Notes under the pieces: model-generated
What the model saw: the letters and a program-made list of their open reading frames with translations, nothing else
What the model was told of the DNA's origin: nothing
The model's database searches: none
Part shown: piece by piece, positions 12,901 to 22,893 of the stretch
Position numbering within the stretch: position 1 is the stretch's first letter
Layout: the number at the start of each line of letters is the position of its first letter
Source of the DNA: Diplodia intermedia
Lineage: Eukaryota > Ascomycota > Dothideomycetes > Botryosphaeriales > Botryosphaeriaceae
DNA: 64,000 nucleotides
NCBI GenBank assembly: GCA_021495925.1
Contig: JAKEKT010000028.1
Location: forward strand, 62,001-126,000
Reading direction: 5' to 3'
Made by a program: the position numbers and the translations under genes

Positions 12901-14381
12901 CTTCTCTGAGACCTTGGTAAGTCTGTGAGCTCCACAAGCATCTCTCCACGAAAGGTTGCCAGCGACAGCGGATGTATTTGACAAACCAATGTACCGCTAC
13001 ACTGTGCCCTTGCGGTGTTTGAATCCCGAATCCATATGGGTTACTTGGGGAAGAGCCCGAGTGTCGTAAAGTCGAGGAAAGAAGCCATGAAAATGATATA
13101 CCACCATTTACAAACAGATACTGTTCCCCAGCATTATCCTTTGCTCCTCAGCCATCATCATTCAGACATACTGCTCCTCTTTGGACACACCGCATTTCCC
13201 CCGCTCGCACAGGCGAGCCAAGTAGTTGTTCAAGGTAGTATCAGGCACGCAAAGTCACATTGATTGTTCATGAATGTAGCCAGTAAAGTGTGACTTCATC
13301 CGGCCAAGACCACAGGCTCAACATTGCACTTCGAAAGCTGGACAGCATGAGAAGCACCATCCTCCTTTTCATCCCCCAGAACCCCCCCTGCGCGAGCCCG
13401 CACGCCCCGGATGAACCCCGACCACATCACACAGCTGACCAGCCACCCGGCAAAACGCGCACTGACAACGCCCGCCCCCCCTGCGATGGGCCCGGTGACA
13501 CCCAGCTCTGATGTCTCTGACGCCATTCAAACCCCCGCTATCCGTACATGGAGTCTGGAGAAGCAGAGAACCAGCACCGGCAGTCGAGTAAAGCTTCCTA
13601 CGCATGGTAGTACTGCTTGGCTGACAATGCAACGCGAGTGGTTTGGCTCGATACTGCTCTTCTTCTCTCCGCGTTCGTGTCTTTCGCGTCACTTCGCCTG
13701 CGCCTCGAAGGCCGGGGTGGAGAGGGTGACTGCAGCGCCCGTGGGACATGATGATCTCCACCAGTAGCGCGATTAGCTGCCGAGCTTCATCGGTGCTCGA
13801 TGCGGGCGGGCGTCGCATATATCAGTGGTGGAGTGAGATATTATTTCGGCGTCGACCTTCCACAAGGGCAAGGACAGCAGGTCGATTGTTCCGGGTGGTC
13901 CGACACAGTACCTAAGGCACCCAATTGTACTCGATCACCGACGAAAAGCTTCTGCACACTGCATGAAGAGGAAAAGAGAAAGTACGAGCGGCCTGGTTGC
14001 TTTTAAAGATGCAAGGCGTCGGGTAGGTCCCGTGCGGCTCTGTTCATACACATGTGAGCTGGCCTGAGCTTAATGCACTCTTCCTATCACAGGCCAGATA
14101 TTACCTGCCCGATGCAATGGGTCGTAAGTGAATCTGGCTTTTCTCGAAACCTTCCCACCAAATACTACACTTTACCTACGTGCGCGGCTGAGGTTAACGT
14201 CCAGATCTTTTCGTAGTTTCAAATCCTACATCTGCGTCCGTGTCTCTCCCTCAAGCGCCCACACAGAAAGACTGCAGTACTTTCATAAGACATGGAAGAG
14301 GGGCAATGTCCACCAGCCCCCGACGACGCCAACTCAGTCCCCAACATCCACACCACACCACACCCCCACCACGTACACCAT
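9995..14381. other. Gene desert (4.4 kb), no supportable gene
   Basis: Between the transporter and the 3' end of ALG12 I see no gene. Open frames of up to 174 codons exist but lack family-like motifs or consistent splice sites. Local features: a short direct repeat of CTGACTGG units followed by GAATGAATGA at about 10743-10775; TATA-like strings near 10420 and 11075; and an AT-richer interval at about 11400-13280. The last few hundred bases are C-rich on this strand and grade into the 3' end of ALG12. Relics of decayed genes or transposons are possible but I cannot name any. Confidence 0.55.
10743..10775. repeat. Short imperfect tandem repeat (CTGACTGG / GAATGAAT)
   Basis: About three consecutive copies of an 8-bp CTGACTGG-like unit run into GAATGAATGACTGG. 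It is a non-coding microsatellite-scale repeat in the desert downstream of the transporter. No function is suggested. Confidence 0.6.
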
Positions 14382-16419
14382 CTACACGACCGCCAACCTC
14401 TTCAAAATCCGAATCTTCGGCTCCAACCTCACGCCCACCCACCACCCCCTCATAACCTTCTCCCTCACCAGATCCTCCAGCGCGCCCCAAACCCACCCGC
14501 TCCTCCTCTCGTCGACGCCCAACACCAACCGCCTCAAGCTCTCGCTCCGCGGCCCGAGCCCCTCTTCCACGCCGCCCAGCACCTCGCCCAGCTTCTCGCC
14601 GGGCCGCACGATGCGGATGCCGCCGTACGCGTACACGACGTCGACGACCTCCCACTTGCCGATGACCTTCTCGGGGCGCTCCGCCAGCGCAAAGTCGAAG
14701 CCCTGCCAGAAGGCGGGGTCGAGCAGGGCGTCCGGGTCGTCCGTCTTGTCGTAGACCCAGCGGTCCGCCGACGACGACAACGAGGATAGTTGTTGCCGTT
14801 CCTCGGCGCGGCGCGCCTTTTCCGCGTCCGTGTACGGGACGTAGTCGATGCCGCCGTCGGCGCGGAGCGCCCATTCGCCGTCGCGCTGCTGCTGTGCGTT
14901 CTCGCCACCGTCGCGCAGCAGCAGGCCGGGCCCGCCCTTTTCGAGGAAATGCGTGACGCCCGTCTGGCACGCGAGGTTGTCGAGGTGCACGCGGATGCGC
15001 GGCCGCAGCTCGACGGCGTTGCCCGCGTCTTCCTGCATGGAGACGATGCCGTGCAGCCGCACCAGCGCGGCGCCGCCGGGGTAGTTTTGCGCCGAGATGG
15101 CGAGCAGCGCGGCGCTGACGACGCCCGAGAGCGCGACCGAGGCCAGCAGCGCCCAGCTGGCGATGCGGTAGGCGCGCGCCTTGGCGTAGCGGGTGGAGAT
15201 CCAGCCGGCGCTGGCGGCGGCGCAGGCGGTCAGCGCGGGCACGACGTAGATGACGAAGCGCCACTCCTTGTGGGGGAGGGCGCTGTAGATGGTGATGAAG
15301 GCGAAGCAGGGGCCGAGGAGGGCGGCGGCGGGGCCGCGGGTGGCGGCGTTGAGGAGGGAGAGGGGGAGGAGGAGGGTGTAGGTGAGGGGGTTGAGGAGGA
15401 GCTTGGGCAGGGCGGAGAGGAAGTAGTAGTGCGCGGGCGAGGTGCCCCAGTCCGAGGCGTGGCCTTGCAGGGTGTTGTAGGCGAAGGCGGACCATTCGGG
15501 CCACAGGGGGCGGGGGTAGGTGCGCCAGAAGTAGGTGTCGATGGGGACGGTGATGAGGAGGCCGATGAAGGCACCGGCGAGGCCCGAGGGGATGACGAAG
15601 CCGAGGAAGGGGAAGAGGCCGCTGGTGGGGACGCGCTGCAGGAGCTGGTGCAGGACGAGGCAGATGAGGAACAGGGCGAGCTCGGAGCGGAAGACTATGC
15701 CGGCGATGGTGAGGAGGTAGAAGCAGAGGCGGAGCCGTTTGGTTGCCAGCACCCCGTTAGGGGTGACGAGGGACTGCAGGTAGAAGCTCAATGCGAGTGT
15801 GCCTCGATACGGTTAGATGTAGAAGGGAGGGGGAAGGGAGGCACTCACTCATTGCAAAAGCGTACATGTTGGGCAGAGTACGGGATGCATAGTACATGAG
15901 ATGGAATTGGGTTGCTTGGAACAGAACAAACCAGTTGCTGGCAGCCTTGCCGAATACCTTCCACACGGCCCTGCGGAAGGAAAGCAGGGCGAATGCATTG
16001 AGCAGGCCGAGGATTGCGCGAACTGGTCACCTTCAGCACGAGAAGCATGCCACTTTGGCGGAGCGTTTACCGAGCAATTGCACCTGGGGAGGCGAGCTCA
16101 GCCAAGTCACGAATGGCCTGGACAAGCCGGCGAGCACCAATGCGCCGGCGAAGGTGCGGGGGACGGAGCCGGGAAAGGAAACGTGGTCATAGTGCTCAGC
16201 AAAGAAATCCGAGGGGTTTTCAGTCGGGACACCGTGGACGAGGATGTCATGGACGGCCTGGATGTTGAATGATTCCTCGACTTTGGTGTACGGGGCCCAC
16301 GCCAGGTGGAGCAGGATGACGGCCGGAATAAGAAGCGAGAGGAATGATTCTGCAGCTGCAATCAGAATCGTGTACGCGAGACGGGCGGGGAGAGCAGACT
16401 TACCAAGGATTGGATTCAT
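14382..16419 (-). CDS. ALG12: Dol-P-Man:Man7GlcNAc2-PP-Dol alpha-1,6-mannosyltransferase (ALG12)
   Basis: Predicted protein of 631 residues, exons (minus strand) 16419-16404, 16355-16071, 16022-15849, 15802-14382. It adds the eighth mannose, alpha-1,6-linked, to the lipid-linked oligosaccharide in the ER lumen for N-glycosylation (GT22 family). Evidence is the multi-spanning membrane protein with APYTKVEESFNIQAVHDIL near the N-terminus, RTLPNMYAFAM, the lumenal RPLWPEWSAFAYNTLQGHAS stretch and the GT22 HKEWRFVIYVVP signature. The first exon is only 16 nt (MNPIL plus one base), followed by a perfect GTAAGT donor; the acceptor may be at 16356 or six bases further on, both in frame. A no-intron reading there is also open, so the N-terminus is less certain. 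The third intron uses GTGAGT with a CTAAC branch. It shares a 271-bp divergent promoter with PFA4. Confidence 0.9.
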
Positions 16420-16690
16420 TGTGGCGGCTCATGTCGTTCTGTTCCGCAAGAAAAGGAGAGCAGTGGTGCGGAGGAAGCGGCGTCAACGGCAGAGGCGGAG
16501 GTGTTGATGTCGGCAAGCGAGCGGCGGCGGCGCGTCACCTCCCACAGCCTCGCTCCGCCATGCTCCCCGTCCACCTCCGCGCAACACGCCTGCCACCACG
16601 GCCGTTACAGATGCCCATGGATCGCCGCTGATCCACGCGTAAACCTTCCGTCTCCATATCACCGCGACTTCGGCTTCCCGCTCACCCGCA
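16420..16690. promoter_or_regulatory. Divergent promoter ALG12 / PFA4
   Basis: The 271 bases between the two start codons must hold the 5' leaders and promoters of both genes. They are GC-rich with no obvious TATA box. Both products act on ER/Golgi membrane processes (N-glycan assembly, protein palmitoylation), so co-regulation is possible but not shown. Confidence 0.6.
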
Positions 16691-18259
16691 ATGGCCGCCT
16701 TCGCGGCCTCGTCGCTCGCTGTTCCCGCCGTCGTCATCCTCATCGCCGTGCTGGGTTACTCGTCGCAGCTCCTGTACCCGCACCTCGACCCACACCCTCT
16801 AGAGAAAGACCAGGCCATAACGTTTAATGTCCTTCTCGCGTGCTTGCTCATCAGCTTCGCCCGTGCCTGCCTGGCTGATCCGGGTCGCGTGCCGAAAGGC
16901 TGGGTGCCGGAACCTGTGAGAGTGCATGGAGAGGACACCCCCGTGAAGGCGAAGGATGAGGACGCTCCTACAGTGCGGCCGCGCTGGTGCAGCAAATGTG
17001 ACGCCCCCAAGCCACCGCGCACCCACCACTGCAAGACCTGCCAAAGGTACTGCCCTAAGCGCTCCCAGTAGATAGGTTAATAACGAATGTAGATGTATTC
17101 CCAAGATGGACCACCACTGCCCGTGGCTGGCAAACTGTGTCTCCCACACCACCTACCCGCACTTCCTGCGCACCATTGTCTACGCCACTCTTGCTCTAGG
17201 CTACAACGAGTACCTGCTCTACGTCCGCTGCGCTGAGATCTGGCACAAGAGGCATCTCCCAAGCGTGCGTTACGCCTTCTGCTCCCGCTGCCCTGCTTCC
17301 TACTCATCCGACGGACAGTACCTCGGCCCAACCGCCCCCCAGCTCTCCCACCTCTTCGTCCTGATCGTCGTCAACTCGCTCACCCTCTTCGGCGTCGGCA
17401 TCATGACGCTGCGCTTCGGCCAGATGTTCGGCCAGAACGTCACCACAATCGAGAGCTGGGAGATTGAGAGGCACGAGACGCTGGTAAACCGGGCAAGGTA
17501 TCTGGGAGGGCAGCTGGAGGCGCCGGACGGGAAGAGGGTCAGGATCAAGAAGCAGGAGTTTCCGTACGATATCGGCATCTTCGCCAACATGGCGCAGGCC
17601 ATGGGCACCGGGAACGTGGGTTCACCCATCTCAAACAACCCCTTCTCTGTCCACGCCACTGACATCAAGGTATAGCCCCTGGCGTGGCTCTGGCCACTTG
17701 CAGCAACCCCGCCAAATGAAACAGGCCTCAATTTCGAGGTCAACGGCTTCGAAGGTAAGTAATTATTGAAACCCCCAACAGAGCCGGAACTCATGTCAGT
17801 TCAAAAGACCTATCCGTCACTTGGCCTCCTCCCGACCCGGACCGCATGCCCCGCCCCAAGCGCACGTTCAACCCCGAAGACGCCTTCACCCACTCCGTCC
17901 CGGACTACGACGACCAGCAGGCCATGGCGGATTTCAAGAGGCGACAGGAAGAGGACCTCAAGCGCTGGCAAAACCCGGGCCTGCAGCGCAGACGCCCCTT
18001 CCACAAGCGCATTGGTAACGGTCCTGCTGGACGAGAGGGCAGCTTCGACCCTGGCGATGAGCCGGCGAGTGAGGATGAGGGCGACAGCAGTGGAGAAGAG
18101 TCCGGAGAGGAGGCATGGAGGAACTCGGAAGGAGAGAGACTGAGGGACTTTGGTGTGGACGAGGAGGCGGAGTTTTACGACGAGGACGACGTGCCGCTGA
18201 GCGAGCTGATGAGGCGGAGAAAGGCGGCTGCAGCTGCTGCAGCAGCAACGGGCAGTTGA
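16691..18259 (+). CDS. PFA4: DHHC palmitoyltransferase PFA4
   Basis: Predicted protein of 477 residues from exons 16691-17046, 17093-17615, 17676-17754 and 17784-18259. It transfers palmitate to cysteines of membrane proteins; in yeast Pfa4 is ER-resident and palmitoylates chitin synthase Chs3. The catalytic cysteine-rich domain is complete: RWCSKCDAPKPPRTHHCKTC then CIPKMDHHCPWLANCV, with DHHC as the active motif. Two membrane segments precede it and two follow. Exon 3 gives the family-typical GTGNPLAWLWPLAAT and FEVNGFE; exon 4 gives WPPPDPDRMPRP and the conserved tail SEGERLRDFGVDEE plus EFYDEDDVPLSELMRRR. The oddity is intron 3: the only combination that keeps the conserved frame on both sides is 17755-17783, 29 nt, shorter than fungal introns normally are. 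A one- or two-base error is the alternative. Confidence 0.87.
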
Positions 18260-18344
18260 GACAGTCGCAGGAGGGGAAAAAAAAGCATGCCATTGTTTGT
18301 TATCATTCCCTTACCAAGAAGCAGTACGCAACAAAAAAAAAACA

Positions 18345-19451
18345 TCAAGCATCAGCAGGCTTCCTCGCCACCGCCCTCAACCGCACATACCCCAACCACC
18401 AACTCCCATCATCATCCTCCCTCTCGCAACTCCCCCTCAACGCCTCCACCACCCACCTCACCACCTCATCCCTCCCACCCCCCTCCTCAGGCACCGCCTC
18501 CAGAAACGCCTTCCCGAACAACCGCACCCACCCCTCCACCCCGCCCTCGTCCGTCATCCGCGTCGGCCGGTACTCGCTCTCCACCCTCTCCACCACCAAC
18601 CCCGCCTCCTCCAGCCTCGCCCTCATCCACCCCTCGGACGCAAAGTACCACGGGCTGACCTCGCGCGCCGCCGCGAGCGAAGGGACGGCGCCGTGGTGCG
18701 CGAGCGCGGCGGTGAGTGCGGTGAGGACCTCGGCGACGTTGCCGGCGCCGCCGGTTTCGAGGACGACGGCGCCGCCCGGCTGGAGGAGGGTGGAGAGGTG
18801 GTGGAAGATTGTTTTTTCGGCGTCGACGCCGCGCGCGTGGGGGGCGCGGAGGATCCAGTGGAGGGCGGCGTTGGAGAAGATTTTGGTGAAGCGGGGGGGT
18901 CCGGGGGTGAAGAGGTCGGGGGCGGAGGTGGGGAGGTCGGACTGTTTGTTTGTTGGTCGGGGGGGTGTTAGGGGGGTGGGTGGGTGGTTTTGGGGGTGTT
19001 GTTTTCGCGGATGGGAATGGAGAGACTTACGCAGTCGGCGACTCGGAAGGAGATGTTGGGGAGGGTGGTGTGCTCTTCTTGCGCGGTCTGGATCATGGAG
19101 GGGGAGGCGTCGAGGCCGAGGACGGAGCCTTGCGGGACGAGCGAGGCGATGTGCGCGGTGAGGGGCCCGTCGCCGCAGCCGATGTCGAGGATGTGGTCGG
19201 TCGGGTCGGGGGAGAGGTAGGAGAGGACGGTCTTGGTGAGCTGGGGGACGAAGGAGGCGGCGGTGTTGTATTCCTGGAGGTTGGGAATGGTTAGTTATCG
19301 TCCGTAGCGTTAGGACACTCCAGAGCTGTAAAGGTTGCCGGAGTCATATGTTGAGCCATGTCCTGGGTTGCGATGATGTCGCGTGGAATTGTACGAAGAT
19401 ACTGACTTTGGAAGACCAGTGGTCTTTCTTTTCATCTTGAGAGGCAGCCAT
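18345..19451 (-). CDS. Class I SAM-dependent methyltransferase (small-molecule type)
   Basis: Predicted protein of 294 residues, exons (minus strand) 19451-19407, 19273-19031, 18941-18345. The start gives MAASQDEKKDHWSSK, then EYNTAASFVPQLTKTVLSYL, and motif I for S-adenosylmethionine binding is LDIGCGDGPL (about residues 44-53). An acidic GLDAS follows in the motif II position, and later IFSNAALHWI matches the region after motif III. The overall pattern is that of fungal trans-aconitate-methyltransferase-like or UbiE-like enzymes, which usually methylate small acids or secondary metabolites. The substrate cannot be deduced. The gene is convergent with PFA4, only 85 bases between the stops. 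Coding DNA is extremely C-rich on the coding strand. Introns are 133 and 89 nt. Confidence 0.85.
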
Positions 19452-20167
19452 GATTGCCGCCTAATTCAGGCGTAGAGTTCACAGTTGCGCTGTTCTACGG
19501 ATTATTGAAGCAAGCTTGCGGGGTATTTATGTTGATGTTGGAGGAGTAGTGCTACATGTGGAAGGTCCGATATCGGAATGATAACAGGACCATTGAACAG
19601 CCTAGTGACCAGTCAGACGTGGGTAATTATCGCTCAAAGCTGCAGGAATGTCTCACGCCGAATGAGGGGCTGTGGTCATGTCCAAGGAACCAAATATATG
19701 GACCGCATGGCCCTCTGCATGACGTTGGCCGCAGCATAGCGAATCATGGCTCTATGTCGAATACCTTCACTGATACCGACATCGGTTTGGAAGTGCTAGA
19801 GTTCACCCATGGAAAGCGCAATTTCACCTCGTGGTAGACGCCGGTAGACATGAGCTCGGCTGGCCGAGCACGTGTCAGGGTCGATGCCTCAGGCGGCCAG
19901 GCGGCCGGACTCCCGGCCCAAGCTCGCCCTGTCGTAAGCCGCAGGCGCAGCCAGCAACAACAGCTCCAACTTCTTTCCACGTTTGCACAATCCGCACCTT
20001 CCCGCACTCCGCTTGCCAAGAGACCCTTGTATCACCCATCACCCTCGCCATCAGCCAAACTGGAGTTATCGCGCATCGCCCGTAGCGGTTACCACCCCGA
20101 TTTCCCCAACCACCACTCGTCCTTCCGAGACGATTCCTATCCGGACGGCGTCGCCTCCCGCTTCAGC
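19452..20167. other. Intergenic, divergent promoter region (716 bp)
   Basis: This separates the start of the methyltransferase (-) from the start of the kinase (+). The frame of the kinase stays open upstream to an ATG at 19850, which would add 106 low-complexity residues, but homologues begin close to the SLTNCMSCFPG region, so I treat this as leader. No other gene is seen. Confidence 0.55.
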
Positions 20168-21520
20168 ATGGCATCGTTAGGCTCATACGTCCTCGACCTA
20201 GTCTATTCCCTGACCAATTGCATGTCATGCTTCCCCGGCACGCCGCAACTTAAAATCAATGGCCGCAGCTTCAAGATCTTGCGCCTTCTCGGCGAGGTAC
20301 GTCCAGGCGGTCCAGCATCCCCTCGGCACAGCTGAAGATTGGCGCGATGCTAATGAGGCGACTCTTCGTGCAGGGCGGCTTCTCCTACGTCTACCTCGTT
20401 CAAGACGGCTCCGGCGCGAACCTGTATGCGCTCAAGAAGATACGGTGTCCCTTCGGCCAGGAGTCGGTGTCGCAGGCGCTCAAGGAAGTCGAGGCGTACA
20501 GCCTATTCTCGCCGCACCCCAACATCATCCATTGCATAGACCACAGCATCGCGTCGGACAAGTCGGACCCGGGCGCGAAGACGGTGTACATCCTACTTCC
20601 GTACTACCGGAGAGGCAACCTGCAGGACATGATCAATGCGAACCTCGTCAACCACACGAACTTCCCGGAGCGCCGGCTGATGATTCTGTTTCTCGGCGTG
20701 TGCAGGGCGCTGAAGGCTATGCATCAGTACAAGGTCAAGGGGGCGCCCGGTGGATCTGCGAGCCAGGCAAAGGCGAAGAGGGTGAGACAGCAGGCTGCTC
20801 GGGCTGATGCGGAGGCTGCGGATGAGGCTGGCGATGAGGCGGCAGAGCCTCTGATGGACGACGAGGTCACGGCGGCTCAGGATGGCGTTGCGCCGGGGCA
20901 ACAGCGCGCGTACGCGCACAGGGATATCAAACCAGGTGGGCACCCCATCTCGCATTAAAAGGAGCTCGACTGACTGTAGCCAAGGCAACATCATGATTGC
21001 GGACGACGGCAAGACGCCCATCCTTATGGATCTGGGCTCTCTTGCACCATCGCCCATCCAGATCACATCGCGCTCGTTAGCTCTGCAGGTGCAAGATACG
21101 GCAGCCGAACACAGCACCATGCCGTACCGAGCCCCGGAATTGTTCGATGTCAAGACTGACACAGCAGTCGACACCAAGGTTGACATTTGGTCTCTTGGCT
21201 GCACGCTGTATGCATGTCTCGTGGGCAAGTCGCCTTTTGAGGCGCGCTCCGAGGAGACTGGCGGCAGCCTGAGTCTCTGCGTGCTTGGCGGCGACTGGCG
21301 TTTCCCGGATGAGAGCTCGGCGCAGGAACAGCACGGGAGGCAGAAGCAAGCGGCTACAACTGCAACTCGGCAGGAAGGCAGTATCAGCGACCAGGTCAAG
21401 GAGGTGGTGAGACAATGTTTGAGCGTCGAGCCGTCGGAGCGGCCGGACGTGGATGAGCTGATTCGGATTGTGGAGGATGTGATCACGGCGCTGCCCGAGG
21501 ACGACGGGGTTGACGACTGA
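20168..21520 (+). CDS. ENV7: Serine/threonine kinase of the NAK/STK16 family (ENV7-like)
   Basis: Predicted protein of 408 residues from exons 20168-20296, 20374-20935 and 20985-21520. In yeast Env7 is a palmitoylated vacuolar-membrane kinase that controls vacuole fusion and morphology; STK16 is its animal relative. Here a short N-terminus with closely spaced cysteines (NCMSCFPG) offers likely acylation sites. The kinase domain has LLGEGGFSYVYLVQD (the glycine loop spans the first splice junction), ALKKIRC (catalytic Lys), HRDIKPGN, DLGS in place of DFG as is typical for this group, and an MPYRAPELFD activation segment. About 55 residues rich in Ala, Glu and Asp are inserted just before HRDIKPGN, a variable loop in fungal members. 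The third exon uses an AAG acceptor just after a TAG, chosen because it alone restores PGNIMI. Confidence 0.88.
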
Positions 21521-22893
21521 AGCTGCGGAGAGGTTGCGGAGTGCTGTTTTGATACCCGGGCAGGCGTCAGGCACGTTTATTGGCAATTGGGTGTTCACTG
21601 GTGCGGGGCTGCCATTTTAATTCTCGTTGCTGTGGTCTTGCGGCAGGTTTGGTCCGAGAACAAGCTTTCTCAGATACTCAAGACCAGCCGGCAGGAGACA
21701 GCATTTGGTGAAATATAATTCAGCTTCAGTCGCGTCGCACGGATGTGAGACCATGTCCACGGTAGATGCAGCCAGCCGTCACGTCAGACTAGCGAGGGAT
21801 TCCAAGTCAATGCAGACGAGTCACGCTGCGGGCGACCTTCAATTTCGAAATGTCTTTTGCCGGACATGGGTGTCGATTGCGTGTCGGCTGCAACGCGGCA
21901 GTACCTGACAAGAGTCCGGGGGACGCCGGCCCTAGCCGTTTGCTGCTTCTGGACCCAGAACAATGCATGTCGTGCAGCCGCGCCTGCTGCAGTCGAGACC
22001 CAGGGAAAGCGATGCCGTGCGAGATGAGCCAACAATGGCGAATATTGCGGCTTCGAGCAGCCATGGCAGGCGAGCTTGACCGCTTAGCGAAGGCGGAGCG
22101 GCTCCTGCACTAGCACGTCTTGCCCCGTAATACTCATGGCCTCCGCTTCCAACGCCGGAGCTCGCCTCCCCGCTGCTGAAGGATTGTCGCCGGAGGGATG
22201 CGGACAGGCGTACAGATACACAGCTGCCTCGTGGCGAAAGAGCACCCCGGAGTGCGCATCCAGGCCCCCGCGCAGGATTCGCAGGAAGCTGCAGCTGGGC
22301 ACAGGCGGCAACGACTAAACAGGCTCGCCATGCTCGCGAGCGGGGAGGACTCGTGTCGGGCGATGCACCTTCCGGATCCAGCGGCGGACCTGTATATCAC
22401 CGCGCCGCTCATATCACTCTCTCCTCATCCTCCGAGCCTTGGCCCTCGCAACGCACGGCTTATCGACGACGACATCTGCCTTGGCACTCTTTCCTCGACT
22501 GCTCCCCGGCCCCGGCTGGACTTCTCCGCAGCCCGACAGGCCGCCCTCACCCACCGTTACATCGCCCGCCGACACGACAGCTGCCCCAACGAGGCAAGCT
22601 TCGGCGCACAGCTGCTTCCTTGCTATCTGTTTGCTTCCACCTGGGTCCCACGTTCCCGGTCCGCGGGATTAACCCTCTCCCACGCCATTGAGGTAAGCAG
22701 ATCAACGTCCATGGCCAAGGCCGACTATATATTATCGCCGCCGCCCTGCCTGCCCAATGCTTCCCTCCCGCACCCGCCGTCGCCCCCTCGTCCTCCCCTC
22801 CCCCCGCCGTCCCTTCGCTGCACTCGCCCTGCAGCAAAGCGGTCGCCAGTCCCCCGTCACCGCCAAAGGAGACGCTGAAGCAAATCTCCCACC
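21521..22893. other. Intergenic region upstream of DPP5 (1.4 kb)
   Basis: No gene is visible. The first ~150 bases are presumably 3' UTR of the kinase gene. The distal part is CT-rich and holds the DPP5 promoter, including a TATA-like string described separately. Confidence 0.55.
22725..22733 (+). promoter_or_regulatory. TATA-like box upstream of DPP5
   Basis: A CTATATATT string stands out in a GC-rich setting about 160 bases before the DPP5 start codon. A long C- and CT-rich leader follows it. The distance fits a core promoter with a leader of roughly 100-130 nt. Confidence 0.4.

Noticed and set aside
14790..15899. 369-codon open frame antisense to ALG12
   Set aside because: Gly/Glu/Ala/Val repetition produced by GC-rich codons of ALG12 read backwards; ALG12 itself has clear GT22 motifs.
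19850..20167. N-terminal extension of the ENV7-type kinase to an upstream ATG
   Set aside because: It would add 106 Gln/Pro/Arg-rich residues; family members start close to the SLTNCMSCFPG region, so the extension is more likely leader.
22198..22878. 226-codon frame just upstream of DPP5
   Set aside because: It spans the TATA-like box and CT-rich leader, shows no motif, and is a promoter-region composition artefact.
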